A stretch of DNA of 64,000 nt from Solea solea (GCF_958295425.1 NC_081148.1:11441466-11505465); one strand, 5' to 3'. Shown: positions 1-12,389, counted from the stretch's first letter. The notes: a model not told the origin generated them from the letters alone. Translations and numbers: made by a program.

Positions 1-507
1 TGCTGCCTGCCTGCCAGCCAACCCTCAAACACTCCTTGGCAGTTGGGCCATCTTTAGACATGTTGGCTGCTCTCAGAGTGTACAAAAAAAAAAAAAGAGT
101 ATTTGAAATCACTCGGGAGAGTCAGTGAGACTATTGCTGCACATTATGGCCTAAGGCAGTGGGATGCCTGGCTGCTCATGAAGCGCTCCCCAACCCCCAC
201 CCTCAAAGAATTTTCAGCATACAGGTGACATGGAGAGTAGCATCTGGATGTCCAGTCAAAGTAAAAGAAAGTCAGCCACTCAAAGTAAAGGCTTTACACA
301 GCGTTTTTGTTTTTCTTCTCATTTGGCAAGATGAGTTATCATAAAGTAAAGCATTACAGTATCATTCTCAAAAAATTGATTACAAAATGTATTTGTAAGA
401 AGAATGTTTGTGCCTTTTTGGATGACTTCATTGTACCACTGTAATAAAGCTGAATGAGATTCTTAGTTATTAATATTTTGTTTTGTCTTTTTTATTGTTC
501 ATCTTAG
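1..507 (+). other. pwwp2b: 3' end of pwwp2b intron (upstream of main exon)
   Basis: This stretch has no convincing coding frame. It ends in a pyrimidine-rich tract and an AG at 506-507, exactly where the reading frame of the downstream exon starts to match the PWWP2 family. I therefore read it as the end of the intron before the main exon. It holds a poly-A run near 84-96. The first coding exon of the gene, with the true start codon, must lie to the left of the window. Confidence 0.75.
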
Positions 508-2239
508 GACTGGACTGTTCTGTCTACCAGATTTCACAATCAAATCCGGGGACTGTCCAATACCTAAATCAGATTGTGAAATCCCAGACATTGTGAGTGA
601 GGAGCTGGTTTCCAATTCTCCCAGCCAGACTCCACACAGACCAAAGGATGAAAATGCTCTCCCTGAAAGCAGTATACCAACTGCACCTCCGCCTTGCCCT
701 CTACCCACACCAGTGCCAGCTGGAGAGACTCCTTACCCTCCTTATTTTGAAGGAGCCCCCTTCCCTCAGCCTTTATGGGTGCGTCACAGCTACAGCCAGT
801 GGGTACCTCAACCTCCTCCACGACCAATCAAGAGAAAGAAGAGGCGGACGCGAGAGCCCGGTCGCATGACCATGAGCACTATCCGTCTACGACCACGGCA
901 GGTACTATGTGAAAAGTGCAAAAACACACTGAATAGTGATGAGGACAGTAAAGATGGCATGAGCAATGCCAAAACGTCTAGAAAGGAGAATGCACTACAG
1001 AGCGATGACGATGGTGATGACAAAGATATCCCATCTAAGCTTTCCAGGAAGGAGGATGTAGTAGCAAACAAGGACAATAAAAAACGGGAAAATGGCACCA
1101 GCTTTGACAGCAAGCGCCTTAGGAAGGACAAAAGGGGGGAAGCTGATGGGGAGAAGTTCCCCGGAGGTGAGGTGATTATCCCCCATAGTCCTGTCATAAA
1201 GATCTCCTACAGCACTCCACAGGGCAAGGGGGAGGTCATGAAGATCCCCTCGCGAGTCCATGGTTCAGTTAAACCATTTTGCCCCAAACAGGTGGTGCTG
1301 AATGGTGTGGGAGAAAACGGCAAGGCGCCTTCTGATCCCACCAAGGAACAACGGCACATTTTAGATGCCACAAGGTCTGGCCTCACGGTGTCCATTCCCA
1401 AACTCAAACTTACTAGACCATTCACAACTGTGAGTCAGGACTTGCCTTCTCCAAAGATCCGCTTGAAACCTCCTCAGAGAGAGAGTGATGAGGGTGTGGT
1501 CGAGTATGAGGCAGAACTTATAGAAGATACAAGGAGACAAAGTCCCAGGGTTCCAGGTCCCTGCCTTCCTCACTCCGAAGACTCAGGGGAGGGCAAAAAC
1601 TCTCTGGAGTTGTGGTCAGGGAGTTCTGGAGAGGAGGCTGAGCGAGGCCACAGTGACCTAACCCTTCTTATTAATTTCCGTAAGCGCAAAGCAGATTCTT
1701 CAAGCCTGTCGGTCTGCAGCAGTGACAGTCTAGATGAGTCCAAGTCTTTCAGTTCTGATGGCACTTCACCGGAGCTGTGTGATCTTGCACCTGGAGAAGA
1801 CCTCTCTGTAACCTCATCTTCTGTACCTTCACGAGAGGACTCCAAGACAGTGCCGCCACTCACAGTGCGGCTCCACACGCGCAGCATGACAAAGTGTGTA
1901 ACAGAAGAGGGCCACGCTGTGGCGGTGGGTGACATTGTGTGGGGTAAGATCCATGGCTTCCCCTGGTGGCCAGCACGTGTCCTCAGCATCAGTGGCACAC
2001 GCAAACAGGAGACAGCCAGTTGTGAGGCGCAGTGGCCCCAGGCGAAGGTGTCATGGTTCGGTTCACCCACCACCTCCCAACTCTCTGTTGCCAAACTTTC
2101 ACCCTTTAGAGAGCTCTTCAGGTCCCGATTTAACCGCAAGAAGAAAGGGATGTACCGGAGAGCCATCCTGGAGGCAGCCAAGGCTGTGGGTCACATGAGC
2201 CCGGAGATTACGTCACTGCTTTCCCACTGCGACACATAG
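508..2239 (+). CDS. pwwp2b: PWWP domain-containing protein 2B, main coding exon (partial, N-terminus outside window)
   Basis: This exon encodes most of a PWWP2 protein, a chromatin reader. Its paralogue PWWP2A binds H2A.Z nucleosomes, and both are reported to join an MTA-HDAC-RBBP (NuRD-like) complex in the nucleus. Base 508 completes a split codon and the frame runs from 509 to TAG at 2237-2239, about 576 residues. The first residues (TGLFCLPD) fit the family's GLFGLPP block. Next come a proline-rich part with PPYFEGAPFPQPLW (about 740-785), basic residues, STIRLRPRQVLCEKCK (about 875-920), SPVIKISYSTPQGKGEV (about 1187-1240), SIPKLKLTRP (about 1391-1420), an acidic and serine-rich linker, then PPLTVRLHT and the PWWP domain, with FPWWP at 1958-1972 and the basic NRKKKGMYR near the C-terminus. 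The codon at 593 is GTG inside the exon, not a start. The 2B assignment rests on residue similarity to PWWP2B and on inpp5a being the neighbour; 2A is the only realistic alternative. Confidence 0.93.
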
Positions 2240-2246
2240 GTTAGTT
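2237..2246 (+). promoter_or_regulatory. pwwp2b: Candidate splice donor overlapping the pwwp2b stop codon
   Basis: The stop TAG is followed immediately by GTTAGT, giving a TAG|GTTAGT donor. This would place the last intron right behind the stop codon, with the 3'UTR on a separate exon. It is inferred from sequence only; readthrough into 3'UTR without splicing is the alternative. Confidence 0.5.
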
Positions 2247-2782
2247 CACATTTTTTGCTCCTCTGTGTATCGCAGCTGCTATTATAAATTTAAACTCAAC
2301 ATCTCCATGCACATCTGCACTGTACCTGCTTTTTATTTGGTCTCCTGAAAGGTGCAGAATCATACAATGTAAAGAGGATATTCTCCGAAAAACTAAACTG
2401 AACATAATCAAATGTTAATGTTTTTAGTGTCATTGATCATATTTTGAAAGAAACTTGAGCTATAATCGACTTAAGACTATGGAGGGTAAGTTTAAATCTC
2501 AATGTAGAAAGGCAAGAAGCTGTTAGTAAAAGCCAAACCGATGTTTTTGAGCTGCTGCTACATTCAGTACAAATTTATAGCTGCGGGTTATATAGCTGCA
2601 GAAATGGTTAATAGATTTTTTACATTAAAATCACAGCCAGAGCCTCCTGACTTGCACATCATGTTTTTCATGAGCCACATGATCCACTTTTTGATAAGCT
2701 GGTTCAAATCTATCAAACTGATCAGCTTCAATCACTGGTCATTGTGTACTGATACTATTGTTACTATTGTCACTATGGCTCT

Positions 2783-2960
2783 AGACCAGTGCTTCTCAAT
2801 CCTGGTCCTGGGTACCGACTGTCCTGCATGTTTTAGATGTTTCCTTGCTCCAACACACCTGATTCAAATGGTCATCTCGTCAGCAAGCTCTGCAGAGGCC
2901 TGGTAACGACCCTTTTATTTGAAGCAGGTGTGCTGGAGCAGGGAAACATCTAGAACAAAA
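2783..2960. mobile_element. Palindromic DNA-transposon remnant (teleost MITE)
   Basis: The left part reads TCTCAATCCTGGTCCTGGG and continues through CCAACACACCTGATTCAAAT. The right part, GCAGGTGTGCTGGAGCAGGG then AAACATCT, is the approximate reverse complement of the left interior. This imperfect hairpin is typical of a very common fish non-autonomous DNA transposon (hAT-like in my recollection). The outer right arm is missing. Confidence 0.6.
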
Positions 2961-3956
2961 GTGAAAAGTGTTGCTTGCTTCTTTTTCATTGACCATGGTT
3001 CTGTGCTTATAACTGTGACGTGTTTACCTTGCAGTGCTAGTAAAGTTGGTTGAGCTTGAAAAGCCCAGTCCCAGAACAGAATAATTTATTTCATTAGCTT
3101 TCTAATGAAAGTGATCAACATTCCCCCCTTTTATTTGCAAAAAACACATTGCTCAAATGCAAGTTCTGTCCAAAAACGGTCTTGAGTCATATCAATGTGC
3201 AGTTGTTTTGGTGGTTATAAGGAAATTATACCTGCATATCATATCACCTTTCTCTGTCTTTGATTGATTTTGAGGTCTATTTCCTTCTTCCTTGTGTGTG
3301 TGTATGTGTTTGGGCAAGTGCTCGCAGAGAACACAGACTTCGCAGAGAACCATAAGGGAAAATGAAGGTCCAAGACACGGACATAAATATTAGGCGCACC
3401 AGTGTGATCAGAGAAAACATTTTGTCACACTCAAAAGATTTTTAGTGGCACTTGAGAGCCCTGGTGACTATTATATCATGATTTCTTTCCTCACAAATTT
3501 CTCTGCCCAAGTGCAGAAAGTGGTTAGCAGAGAGAGCTTATCGGACTGATAACAAGCTATATTTAATCTTAAATTGCTCTCACAATTGCTTTTTGAATTA
3601 GCAGTGGGTTACATGACCTGGTGTCATTTTTAGGAAATGATGTGCAGTGACATCAGGTTTGTAAGCTTGCTCTTTTAGGAAGAGACAAAAAGTGCACTTC
3701 TGTGGCACAGAGACCTGTAGTCGGCTGTAGAGCCCTCTTAATATGTATGCTACTCACAGTAGCAGATAAAGTCAGTCATACTATTTTTTTTTTTATTATT
3801 TCATATATATTGTGTAGTGTGTACACAGTGAGGAGCTAGAATCTTTGCAAAATGTCTTGAAAATATAATTGATGGTGTTCATGTTTAAACTCTGAGGGAG
3901 CGTGAGTAAAATAATTGTCCTGCAACTGGGACCTGCTTATTTAATGCTAGATTAGA

Positions 3957-4178
3957 TCCCCTCACCCATTTTCTACCACTATATCCTCCACATGAGGGTC
4001 ATAGGGGATGCTAGAGCTTTTCCCAGCTGACACAGGGTAAAAGGCGGGGTACAACCTGGACAGATCACCAGGCCAACATGCATAAACAAACGACCATTCA
4101 CTCTTACAGTCACCTATGGCAATTTAGAGTGTCTGATTAACCTAATCCCCAGTCAGTATGTTTTTTGGCTGTGGGTCA
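3957..4178 (-). mobile_element. L2/CR1-type LINE 3' end or derived SINE (copy A)
   Basis: The + strand shows CACCCATTTTCTACCACTAT at the left and a block ending TCTGATTAACCTAATCCCC at the right. It is the reverse complement of the unit at 41,460-41,705 (AATTGGACACTCTAAATTG ... GGTGTAACCCGCCTT). Four diverged copies of this family occur in the window. The family resembles the abundant fish repeat ending in (ATGG)n that I associate with L2-clade LINEs. Confidence 0.6.
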
Positions 4179-4755
4179 AAAAGAATAGCTTCATAAAGCA
4201 GTTAATTTGGAAAGTGGTTTTCCATCAAACGGTGTGGGTTCAATTAAATCCTCAAGCCTCAACCCAAATCCTTGTCATGCTATGGCTTTGTCAGTCTCTC
4301 CCTCTGGTTTCTGACTTCATTGACCTTGTGCACCCTTGGCGCATACTCAACAGGTTAAATATTGTCTTTGAGTGATATGAGAGGCAGACTGGCCACTCCC
4401 AGTCCTTCTCTTCACTCTGCTGTGGGCCTCATGAACCCAGAGGAGTTGAAGTTCAGAATAAACAGTAAAGGGTTAAGCCGAGTCTTTATTTTGTCCTTTC
4501 TTCCAGATCTCATAAAGGTAGTGTTTTTTTTTCCTGTGCTGTCAGCTACACATGTTACAGCCGAGTGGAAAAGGAGCTCAAATTCACTTCACACTGCACC
4601 ATTATCTGTAGATGACAAACTTCACATGTTGAGAACCACATTCCTCCCCATGTTGAGCCATTTTCAGGCTAAACTTGTCTTGTGTGCTCGTCGTCGTGAA
4701 TGCTTTCTGTCCTTCGGCTTTATCTCCTTATCTTCTTCTTTCTCTTCTTGTGTAG

Positions 4756-6590
4756 AGGCTGAGGACTGAAGAGAGGTCTCTGAGGTTTGTCCTGAATTCT
4801 CAGACTGTGTCAAGACCCAGGAGGGAGTATGTACGTTGCCACGGCTACTATTTATATGCCTTTTTTTTTTTTCTTTTCTTTTCACAAGGCTTGTGGAAAA
4901 TGGCTGCCACAGTGGAGTATAGTTGTGACTGGACAAGGGAGCAAAAAAAAAGGCCATACATTTCATGGTCTCCCATGAACTATTCCTCCGTTTTATTTCT
5001 AGATCTAATCATATTTCAATAGAGCGGAATTACGACACTACAAGGAGCCGAATGTATTTATTGTCTGTACTTGTTTGTTGCGGTCCATTAAGTACGCCCT
5101 TTTTTGCTACAGTCTCTCCAAACCTGCTGGTCTGCTGCTGTTATCATCACGGTCCGCACCACCGACAAGTTACAAGGTTTTACTTGTCCAGTCAGATGAA
5201 GTCGGCTGTGTCATTAAAGATCCCCCCCCCCCCCCCCACTTCCCGGGCCATGACACATCCTACCATGAATTAGAAAGTCTTACCCCGAATCCTTTTACTT
5301 AAAAATGTGAACGGCTCCACCCAGAGACAGTAGTGACTGTTCCGGCTCTTCTAGCAATCACAGTGTTTTCGTCCTCACAGCCCACACAGTACATTTGAGG
5401 ATGTATTTATGCTGAACTCTGATTCCTCTCCAAAATCATGTGTCTCTCTTCCATTTCATTTTTTTTTTTTTACCTTCTCCCCCTCCCCTGAAAACCATTT
5501 TTATTTCACTTTAATTATTTAAAATGTCATGAAGAAAAAAAAAGCACTTTATCTGTACCTTGGTGGCCTGCTGTAAGCTCACTGTCTGAAACACTATTGG
5601 GAGATACAGCCCTGGTAAGCAGCAGGGGAGTTTAGAAGTCTTTGTGGTCGACTATCCATGGCCTTGGAGATACAGGAGATACAAACAAAATCTTTTTTTT
5701 ATTATTATTATTATTATTATTTGATTCTGTTGTACGATTCTTGGGGACACCAGACACATATGGTTGTGTACACTGTATTCTTGCATTTGACTTGGGTGTG
5801 TTTCTCTCTCTCTCTCTCAATTATCTTACACACACACACACACACTAAAACAACTCCTTGTTTAACTTTACCACTGGAGAAACATGGGTGAACAAAAAAG
5901 TGTCAGATCCCCTATGCATTATCAGTTAAAGCTTTATGAGTGACTTTGGGAGAAAAAAAAGAAAATTGAACATGCTGTAAGAATACTGTGAATTCAACTG
6001 CTGAGTGTGCTGAGGGAAAAGTTTGCTACTAGTTGGAACTTGCAGTCGTATTGAGTCACCGGGCAAACGTGGACTGCATTGCTGACCTTTAGCTACCTTT
6101 GTGTTGTAGGCAGCACTATTGGAATACGGGGGAGGGAGGCAGCAAAGACTAGAGACCGCTGCTGCTGCTGCTGCTGAGCACAGTCTGTATTAAAAAGAAA
6201 AAAAACTTAACCGAAGATTGCACACAGTCACACTCAGCCAACCAGCCCGTCTACTTTCTGCCTGTCTGGGAACTTTCTGTTCAGATTTGAGGCCAAAAAC
6301 ACAGGCTGACAAATCAGGTCAATCAGTGAGATAAGTGTGCTTATTAAACTAGCAGATAAACGCACTCCTCCCATTTTGATGATCTGCCGTTTGACTGTTG
6401 AGCCCTGAGCGAGTGAGAGGGCAAACATTTCTGATTGCCTCAGATGGGACAAGATTTTTTTTTTTTTCCCCAGTTTGTGCAACATGGCTATCTACTGTTG
6501 CCCGCGTTGGTCAATGTTATTGGCTACTTTTTTTTGTTTTGTTTTTTACATGTACTGTAAATAAAATAAAATATACAAGCAATACCTGTG
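4756..6590 (+). other. pwwp2b: Candidate terminal 3'UTR exon of pwwp2b
   Basis: The stretch follows a strong acceptor (pyrimidine tract plus TGTAG) and ends near tandem AATAAA hexamers at 6560-6565 and 6565-6570 with a GT-rich segment just downstream. It is poor in transposon fragments compared with the flanks, as expected of exon sequence, although it holds short simple repeats (C16 at 5222-5237, ATT near 5700, TC and CA near 5800-5845, GCT near 6160-6175). No protein is predicted. Without transcript data the exon limits are inference. Confidence 0.45.
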
Positions 6591-6600
6591 TTGTGGTGTT
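6556..6600 (+). terminator. pwwp2b: Polyadenylation signal region with Pumilio-type site
   Basis: TGTAAATA at 6556-6563 matches the Pumilio element (UGUANAUA) and overlaps the first of two AATAAA hexamers (6560-6565 and 6565-6570). About 15-25 bases downstream lies a GT-rich element (GTGTTGTGGTGTTGG), suiting cleavage near 6585-6595. Confidence 0.55.
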
Positions 6601-6849
6601 GGCCTGTGGTATGTGTTCTTTTAAAAGGGGAGATACAACAGTGGGTTTAATATGTGGCCCTGGAGGAAACATTTAAAAAATACTTGTCAGGATTTCAGCC
6701 GGTAAATTCAGTTTGTGATTTGAAACCAGTTGCATTTTACTGTCAGGCTTAACTTTGTTTTATAATGTCCGTGTTTGTCCAGCTTTCTGGAAATGTACAG
6801 GAGATTCATGCGTCAAAGATGCTTCTCCTGTGATCGTTTCAAACTCGTT

Positions 6850-7185
6850 TTTAGTTCAGGGGCCATATACAACACTTTTTTTTATCTCAAGTGGGCCAGA
6901 GCAGTAAAATAATAGCATAATAACCTATAAAATAAACAAGAAATCCACATTTTTATATCATGAACAACCTGACATTTCTTGTTCCTAAGTTTAACATTTA
7001 CATATGAGCATGACAACCTACAGATCACTGTGGCTCTTCAATGGCACAGCACTTTTAGTCACAGGTATCTGTAACTGAAAAATATAGGTATCAATCTTCA
7101 CAAATTCATCCTGTGGGCCAGATTGGACCCCCTGATGGGCCAGTTCTGGCCATCGGGCCGTACATTTGACACCCCTGGTCTAACG
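6850..7185. mobile_element. DNA-transposon remnant, gcggccc / gacacccctg family
   Basis: The left side has AGGGGCCATATACAACAC and the right side ends GGGCCGTACATTTGACACCC. These look like diverged inverted ends of a widespread vertebrate non-autonomous element whose ends read roughly 'gggccg..tttgacacccctg'. No coding sequence remains. Confidence 0.5.
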
Positions 7186-7189
7186 TGTG

Positions 7190-9460
7190 CATTCATGGCA
7201 GTGGCAGCCCGTGAATCGAGGGCGCCGCCCTACCTGTCTCACATGAAGAAGATAGAAATCACATAAAATTATTTTACAAAAATTTAAATGAACGAGCTTT
7301 ACAGTCCGTGTATAATCTGAATTCAAATGAGGTTTAAAAGCGTTCTTGTTTACAGTGAGTGAACGGTCTAGTGATGTATTTCCTGTTCCTTTGTGGTGCA
7401 AAATCTTTACCATAGACTTGATACAAATGGTGCATGTGCAATTTGCTATACTCCCTTCCTCAAGTAACTACTGGGACATGGTCTTTTCATTCAAATAAAA
7501 TACGCCCTCCCAACCTTTTTCTATCATCAGCTGTCACTGATTTGTGGGCAGCCCTTTCACTTCTTCGAGCTGTCAGCCTCAGGTTGTGTGTGGACCTGGC
7601 CCTTGCTTCTGCACCAGTTTGTAACGAGACCACTTGGCCTCTACATTTCTCTGTGGTCATGTCTGCTGTGCTCAGGTTCAGTCACATCTTGGGAGACAGG
7701 ATTTCTGAATGTATCTCGCGTCCCCCCCCCCCCCCACGTCCCTCCTTGTTACATTCCCTCCTCATTCATCGCCACGGCTCCAGCTCAGCCGAGCCTGCGT
7801 CGTGCATGTTGATTTGTAGTGTCTGTGTCATAAATAGGAGTGGTTAAGTATAAGTCTGTTGCATAACTCAAGCGTGGCTGAGAGGATTGAGCTGGTCAAG
7901 GTGAGGTGACCCTTCATCCTCCCCGACTGTCCTCGATCAGATCGTTTTACTGTCGAGGCTCTGCTGTAGATCACCCTCCTCCCCCTCCCTCCCTCCCAAC
8001 ACCACCATCACTTCCGTGCCTGCTCACATTTCATGTCCTCTGACCTGGCCCGGTCTGCTGGCAAACATGTCAGTATCGTTCACAGCAAATGAAGTGATTC
8101 AACAGGATCAGGCTGTATGGTTTACTAGCCTATGTTCAGTGGATGAAATGAGGCCATCTTAGAGGTTAAATGCTACTACTTTTATTTATGTCTTTGAGAT
8201 TTTAACACTTTGAAATCGTAATTTCACATTCTCTGTCTCCATCTGTCAAGACAAATCCCTTCCTGTGTTGTGATATGAGATCTAATCACACAGCATTGTG
8301 CGACAGTAGTTTGAATGTAACATTTTTATATTTAGAATTTAGGCACGTTACAAGACACGTCTCTCATATCTCAACGGGTTCAATTAACCTTGTTTTCTCA
8401 ACAAAAGCAGGATAAGAGCACCAATATTATTCCCGTAACGTGGATTAAACCCACAACCAGAAAATATTAGCTTTGTTTCCTTAGTTTGTGAAGGGTTTAA
8501 ATAAAGGCTGATGAATTTCTTCAAGGTTGACACTGCAGTGAGGTTGTATGGGCAAGCAGTAAATGCTTTATAAGGCCAGATAACAATATGTATCACTGTA
8601 TCAGCTTCATTACCTATAAATCCTATTCAACACTATTGTTCACTGCCTGTCAAAAGGCCTGATAAGGCTTGTTTTATGTCCTGGATGTTACCAACTTATA
8701 TTGTCTTCCCCCCAAAAATGATTAAAAGAAACAATATCAGCCACTTTGAACAAAAAGAAAGGGGAAGTCCCAACCTATCTGTAAATTAATTACATTTTTT
8801 GTATGCACAAAATGTATGTATGTATTACACAATCGCTGATGAAAGGTCAGTGTCAGCACAAGGGATGCGAGGATTTAACATTCAGATAAAGCCGCCTGCC
8901 TCTTGCCGTCGTATTCGTTACAGCTCCAGTGTCTGTGTTAGGTTGTCTAGTCTGTGGCGGGTCCTTGTCCCCCCCGTCACCCCCCCCCCCCCCCCCCCCC
9001 CTCCAGAGGCTCTGCCCGGCCCTGAGGCTGTTGCTTGGTTATCGAACTGCCATGCTGCAGAGAGCCAGCCACATTTGAGCCTCTCACAAATGAACATAAA
9101 CACTGTTGATCACGATGGGTCAAAAAAGTCTGCCTCTGTTTATTAGAGGAATATGTCACCGATTTGCATTTAACTTTCTATTACTAGAATAGGGTTAGCA
9201 TTTTTGAAAAAATGTGCTTCCCAACCTCAGTTTCCCTTGTGTTGAGAATTATCAAGTTACAATTCGAGTTACAATTCCCCCCTTTTTATTAGCGTGTGGA
9301 TACTCAATCTCTTATTCAGCACATGATCTAAAACCAGAATAGGTTAGCCGTGGCGTCTCATGGAGCCGAGTGCGACACAAACACAGAAAACACAAATTTG
9401 CTGTGTGCTTTGCTTTTATGATTCATTGTGCTGCGTGTGTTGCCAGGTGGGTTATGGAGT
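7190..9460. other. Intergenic stretch without recognised genes
   Basis: I see no splice-supported coding frame here. The stretch contains C-rich tracts (about 7720-7735 and C22 at 8980-9001) and AT-rich single-copy-looking DNA. Short open frames follow low-complexity sequence and lack family resemblance. Confidence 0.5.
8980..9001. repeat. Poly-C tract (22 bp)
   Basis: An uninterrupted run of 22 C. Other runs of about 10-16 C or G lie at 5222-5237, 7720-7735, 10,456-10,470, 24,953-24,968, 25,040-25,052, 46,465-46,476 and 52,216-52,232. Such tracts are prone to length error in assemblies. Confidence 0.9.
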
Positions 9461-9700
9461 TTGTCTATTTATTTATTTATTTATTTATCTATCCTTTATT
9501 TAGCCAGGAAGGTCCCATTGAGACACAAGATCTCTTCTTCCAGGGAGTCCTCGTCAAGTGGCATATAGTGGCATAGATCAGTACAGATAGTTACAGAGAC
9601 AAAGACAATTTCAGATATAAAACTCACAACAGAATATGGAAGTTAAAAAGATGGATATAATAAAGTAAAGTGCAGAAGTATACAGGCCATACCAACAAGA
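9460..9700. mobile_element. Dispersed repeat, CTTTATTTARCCAGGAAG family (copy 1)
   Basis: An ATTT-rich tail at about 9464-9495 leads into CCTTTATTTAGCCAGGAAGG, then CCCATTGAGACACAAGATCT and CAGGGAGTCC. The same block recurs at 29,510 and, in part, at 44,940. It is a common teleost interspersed repeat; its class is uncertain to me, perhaps the 3' end of a LINE. Confidence 0.55.
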
Positions 9701-11910
9701 TCCTTTATCCGAACCCCTCAAAGAGGTTTCTTTCATGACAGTCCATCACATTTTAATTGTTTTTCCTATTTTCCAGTATTTTTGTCCTTTATTTGTTTGT
9801 GATTTGTTAGTTTGCAAATGTATATTACGATAAAACCTGCTCTACAACCGTGGAGGAGGGAACAATTGTCCCACTGTTGATATAAAAACACACACACACC
9901 TGTGGACGTGAACATGCTTACACAACAAACACGCTCTGCCTCGTCATAATCCCTGCATTTCCTGGAGTTGACGTGGAGCCACACACCACCGCCCGTCCCC
10001 ATCTGAAACCCACACTCTGTGAGACTTAGACCATGATTTCCTTCAGATGATAGATGTGAGCACATGCTCACACGTGGAGGGTGTGGAGCCGCATCACTCA
10101 CTCCCCCTCCTCGTATGCTCCCGTCCACTGCTGCACTGGCCCTTCATGGATCAGTGCAGCGTAAATCTGGGACAACAAAAAAAAAAGAAGAAGAAGAAGA
10201 AGGGAGTCACATGGTGGTGGGTCGCTGTGTGCAATTACCGCTAATGATATGCCTCCATGCAAGCTGTGGCCGTAATTAACTGTGGAGGAAGCCTGGCCTG
10301 ACGGAGGTCTGTGTGATGGGATGCTCACAGGAACAGCCAAGGCTACAAAAGCAAACCTGCCTCGACACTGTTCACAGAACTGTGGCTCCAGATTAGGCAT
10401 GTTGGGTGGTCGCATGTAAAAGAAGTAACATGATGCGGATGTTGATGCAGTTGTGCCCCCCCCCCCCCCCACCCCACCGGAAACTTAGATTTAACTTGGG
10501 CTTCACTCAAAAGAGGGTGTGGTGAGTGTTTATGCTGAAGGTCAGCAAGTTTCTGTAGAAGTGCAGGACGGTATTTATGACAGCCCAGGTCAGAAAGGTG
10601 AAGGAAAATGGGATGGATTTTCATTTTAATTCAAAAAAGCATCTTATTTCTATTGTGAAAATTCATACAGTGAATTCACACATGAGAAACTGATCAGGTA
10701 AGAAAGACTGATCGATCTGTAGCTCACGATTCTGTGATTTAGCTCATGATTAATCGCAGGTAGCAGTTTAATTTTCTTCTTTCTTCTTTAGAGTTAGAGT
10801 ACAACATGGAGCAGAGTATTAGAGTACAATATGGTAACCAAGCTATTACCTGGATATTATTTTGGAAATAATTACCATGATATATTTTTCCCTTATTACC
10901 ACATCATTAGCATTATTATTACCAAGCTGGAAATTCCATCAGAAAAAAGGCTTCCTATTACAAAATGATGTGGTTTTTTTTTCATTTTAATTTTTCAAGC
11001 ACAACTGAGCTTCCATGGTGTGCAGACCTCCACAACCACAATATGGCATTCACTGGGACTAATTACATTTACACAAACTCTAATGTCACGCATTGTCTTA
11101 AAGTCAAATTATTTTCCTCTTTGTTTTCAGCAGACAATACATTTGTTCTGTGCGTGTGGGTGTGTGAAAATTCTCTCAGCGTTTGCTGTCATGACAAAAA
11201 ATTTGAGAAAATGAAAACCACGCAGCCTGGCACGGCGCCTGTGTTTATCTGATGGTCCCCAGAGTTGCCAGGCAAATGGTATGGTGGCTTCAAAAAAAAA
11301 CAAAACACAGGCCTTGGAGTGCCTCCAGAGCCTTGCATGTGAAAGCTGTTTCCTCCTTTGTCCTCGAAGCCTCCATGTCCTTCCTCACTCGTCTGCATCG
11401 ACAGCACAAGTTTGCTGGCCCCCGGGATTGCTTTGGATCATTGGATCCATTTATTGATCCAGGATAATCATTTGGGGTATGATCACTTTAGCCTCTCCTT
11501 TGCATTCAGGAGCCGGCTCCGTCTCTGCCTTCATAATGATTTGAATAAAATCCCCCTCCCTCTATCATCTATTTCATCATCATCAAATTCAGTTTAACCC
11601 AAAGTTTAAACAGGTTTGTCATCAGCTGGAACGTGCTTGACTCTCCATTGTACATGTTTTATCAGCTTCAGCTCTGACTGGCATCTAAGGGAAGGTTAGG
11701 AGTCAAAGATTGCAACCACTGTAACATTATCACTGAGGGCGGTGGTGGTGCTGGTGTTTGATTCCGGGACTGATGCTGGCGTGAAAAAAACGCTGGCAAT
11801 AGGGGTGATGTCATTTCTTTTTAAAAGCAGGTTCACAGAGGGTTGAAAATCCCAGGTATGTTGCACTTTTCACAGGAAAAAAATCACAAGAGCATTAAAT
11901 AGACACAAGT
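9700..11910. other. Intergenic stretch without recognised genes
   Basis: No gene is supported here. Contents are a (GAA)n tract near 10,185-10,200, a C-run at 10,456-10,470, AT-rich DNA with TTACC/GGTAA motifs at about 10,830-10,930, and a moderately GC-balanced block at about 11,420-11,690 with no obvious repeat similarity. Confidence 0.5.
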
Positions 11911-11914
11911 TTAC

Positions 11915-12385
11915 CCAAACTATGGCACAAGTGAGTCTTCAGCTGCCTGTTTTAAAACGCTCCACACTGCCATCAGATCTGAAGACAGAATGAAGAGCAT
12001 TCCATAGTCTGGGGGCCGTCGAAGCCAAATCTCTGTCCCCACAAGTCTTTGGGCGTTTGCGTGGGACAGACAGCAGGTTTTGATTGTTTGACCTACACCA
12101 CTGAACGTGAAGAGGTGTGGAAGTGAATTAGGTCTGTGAGGTACGCACGTGCCTGTCCGTGTAGGGCCCTATATGTCATGGCGAGTATTTTGAATTGGAT
12201 CCTATAGGTCACACAGGAAGCCAGTGTAAGGCGCAGAGCAGAGGGGTGACAGATGTGTATTTGACCGAGTGAGAAGCAGAAGCATTTTGAATGGGCTGTA
12301 AGTGGAGGACAGATTTGTGAAGAGAAAAGTGCATTACAGTAGTCGACGCAGGACGAAATAAAGGCATGTGTAAGTATCTCCATAT
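11915..12385 (-). mobile_element. L2-clade LINE reverse transcriptase C-terminal fragment (degraded)
   Basis: Read on the minus strand, the fragment starts with AFISSCVDYCNALFS, matching the L2/CR1-type motif AF(I/V)SSRLDYCNAL. It continues with YRIQFKILAMTYRALHGQA and YLTDLIHFHTSSRS, matching the family's 'YRI.FKIL...ALHG.AP.YL' block. After frameshifts it ends in a region resembling the 'LWNALP ... FK..LKTHL' tail. The upstream catalytic region is missing, so this is a 5'-truncated dead copy. Confidence 0.75.
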
Positions 12386-12389
12386 CTGT

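Larger units (their letters stand above)
2240..4755 (+). other. pwwp2b: Probable last intron of pwwp2b (or proximal 3'UTR)
   Basis: This stretch has no coding potential and carries two transposon remnants (2783-2960 and 3957-4178). It ends in a long pyrimidine tract from about 4715 followed by AG at 4754-4755. The repeats and the strong acceptor make an intron more likely than contiguous 3'UTR. Confidence 0.45.

Noticed and set aside
593..595. Apparent start codon of the PWWP2 frame
   Set aside because: The codon is GTG within an exon; family similarity continues upstream to the splice acceptor at 506-507.
808..2181. Antisense frames opposite the PWWP2 exon
   Set aside because: Shadows of the coding strand; no family resemblance.
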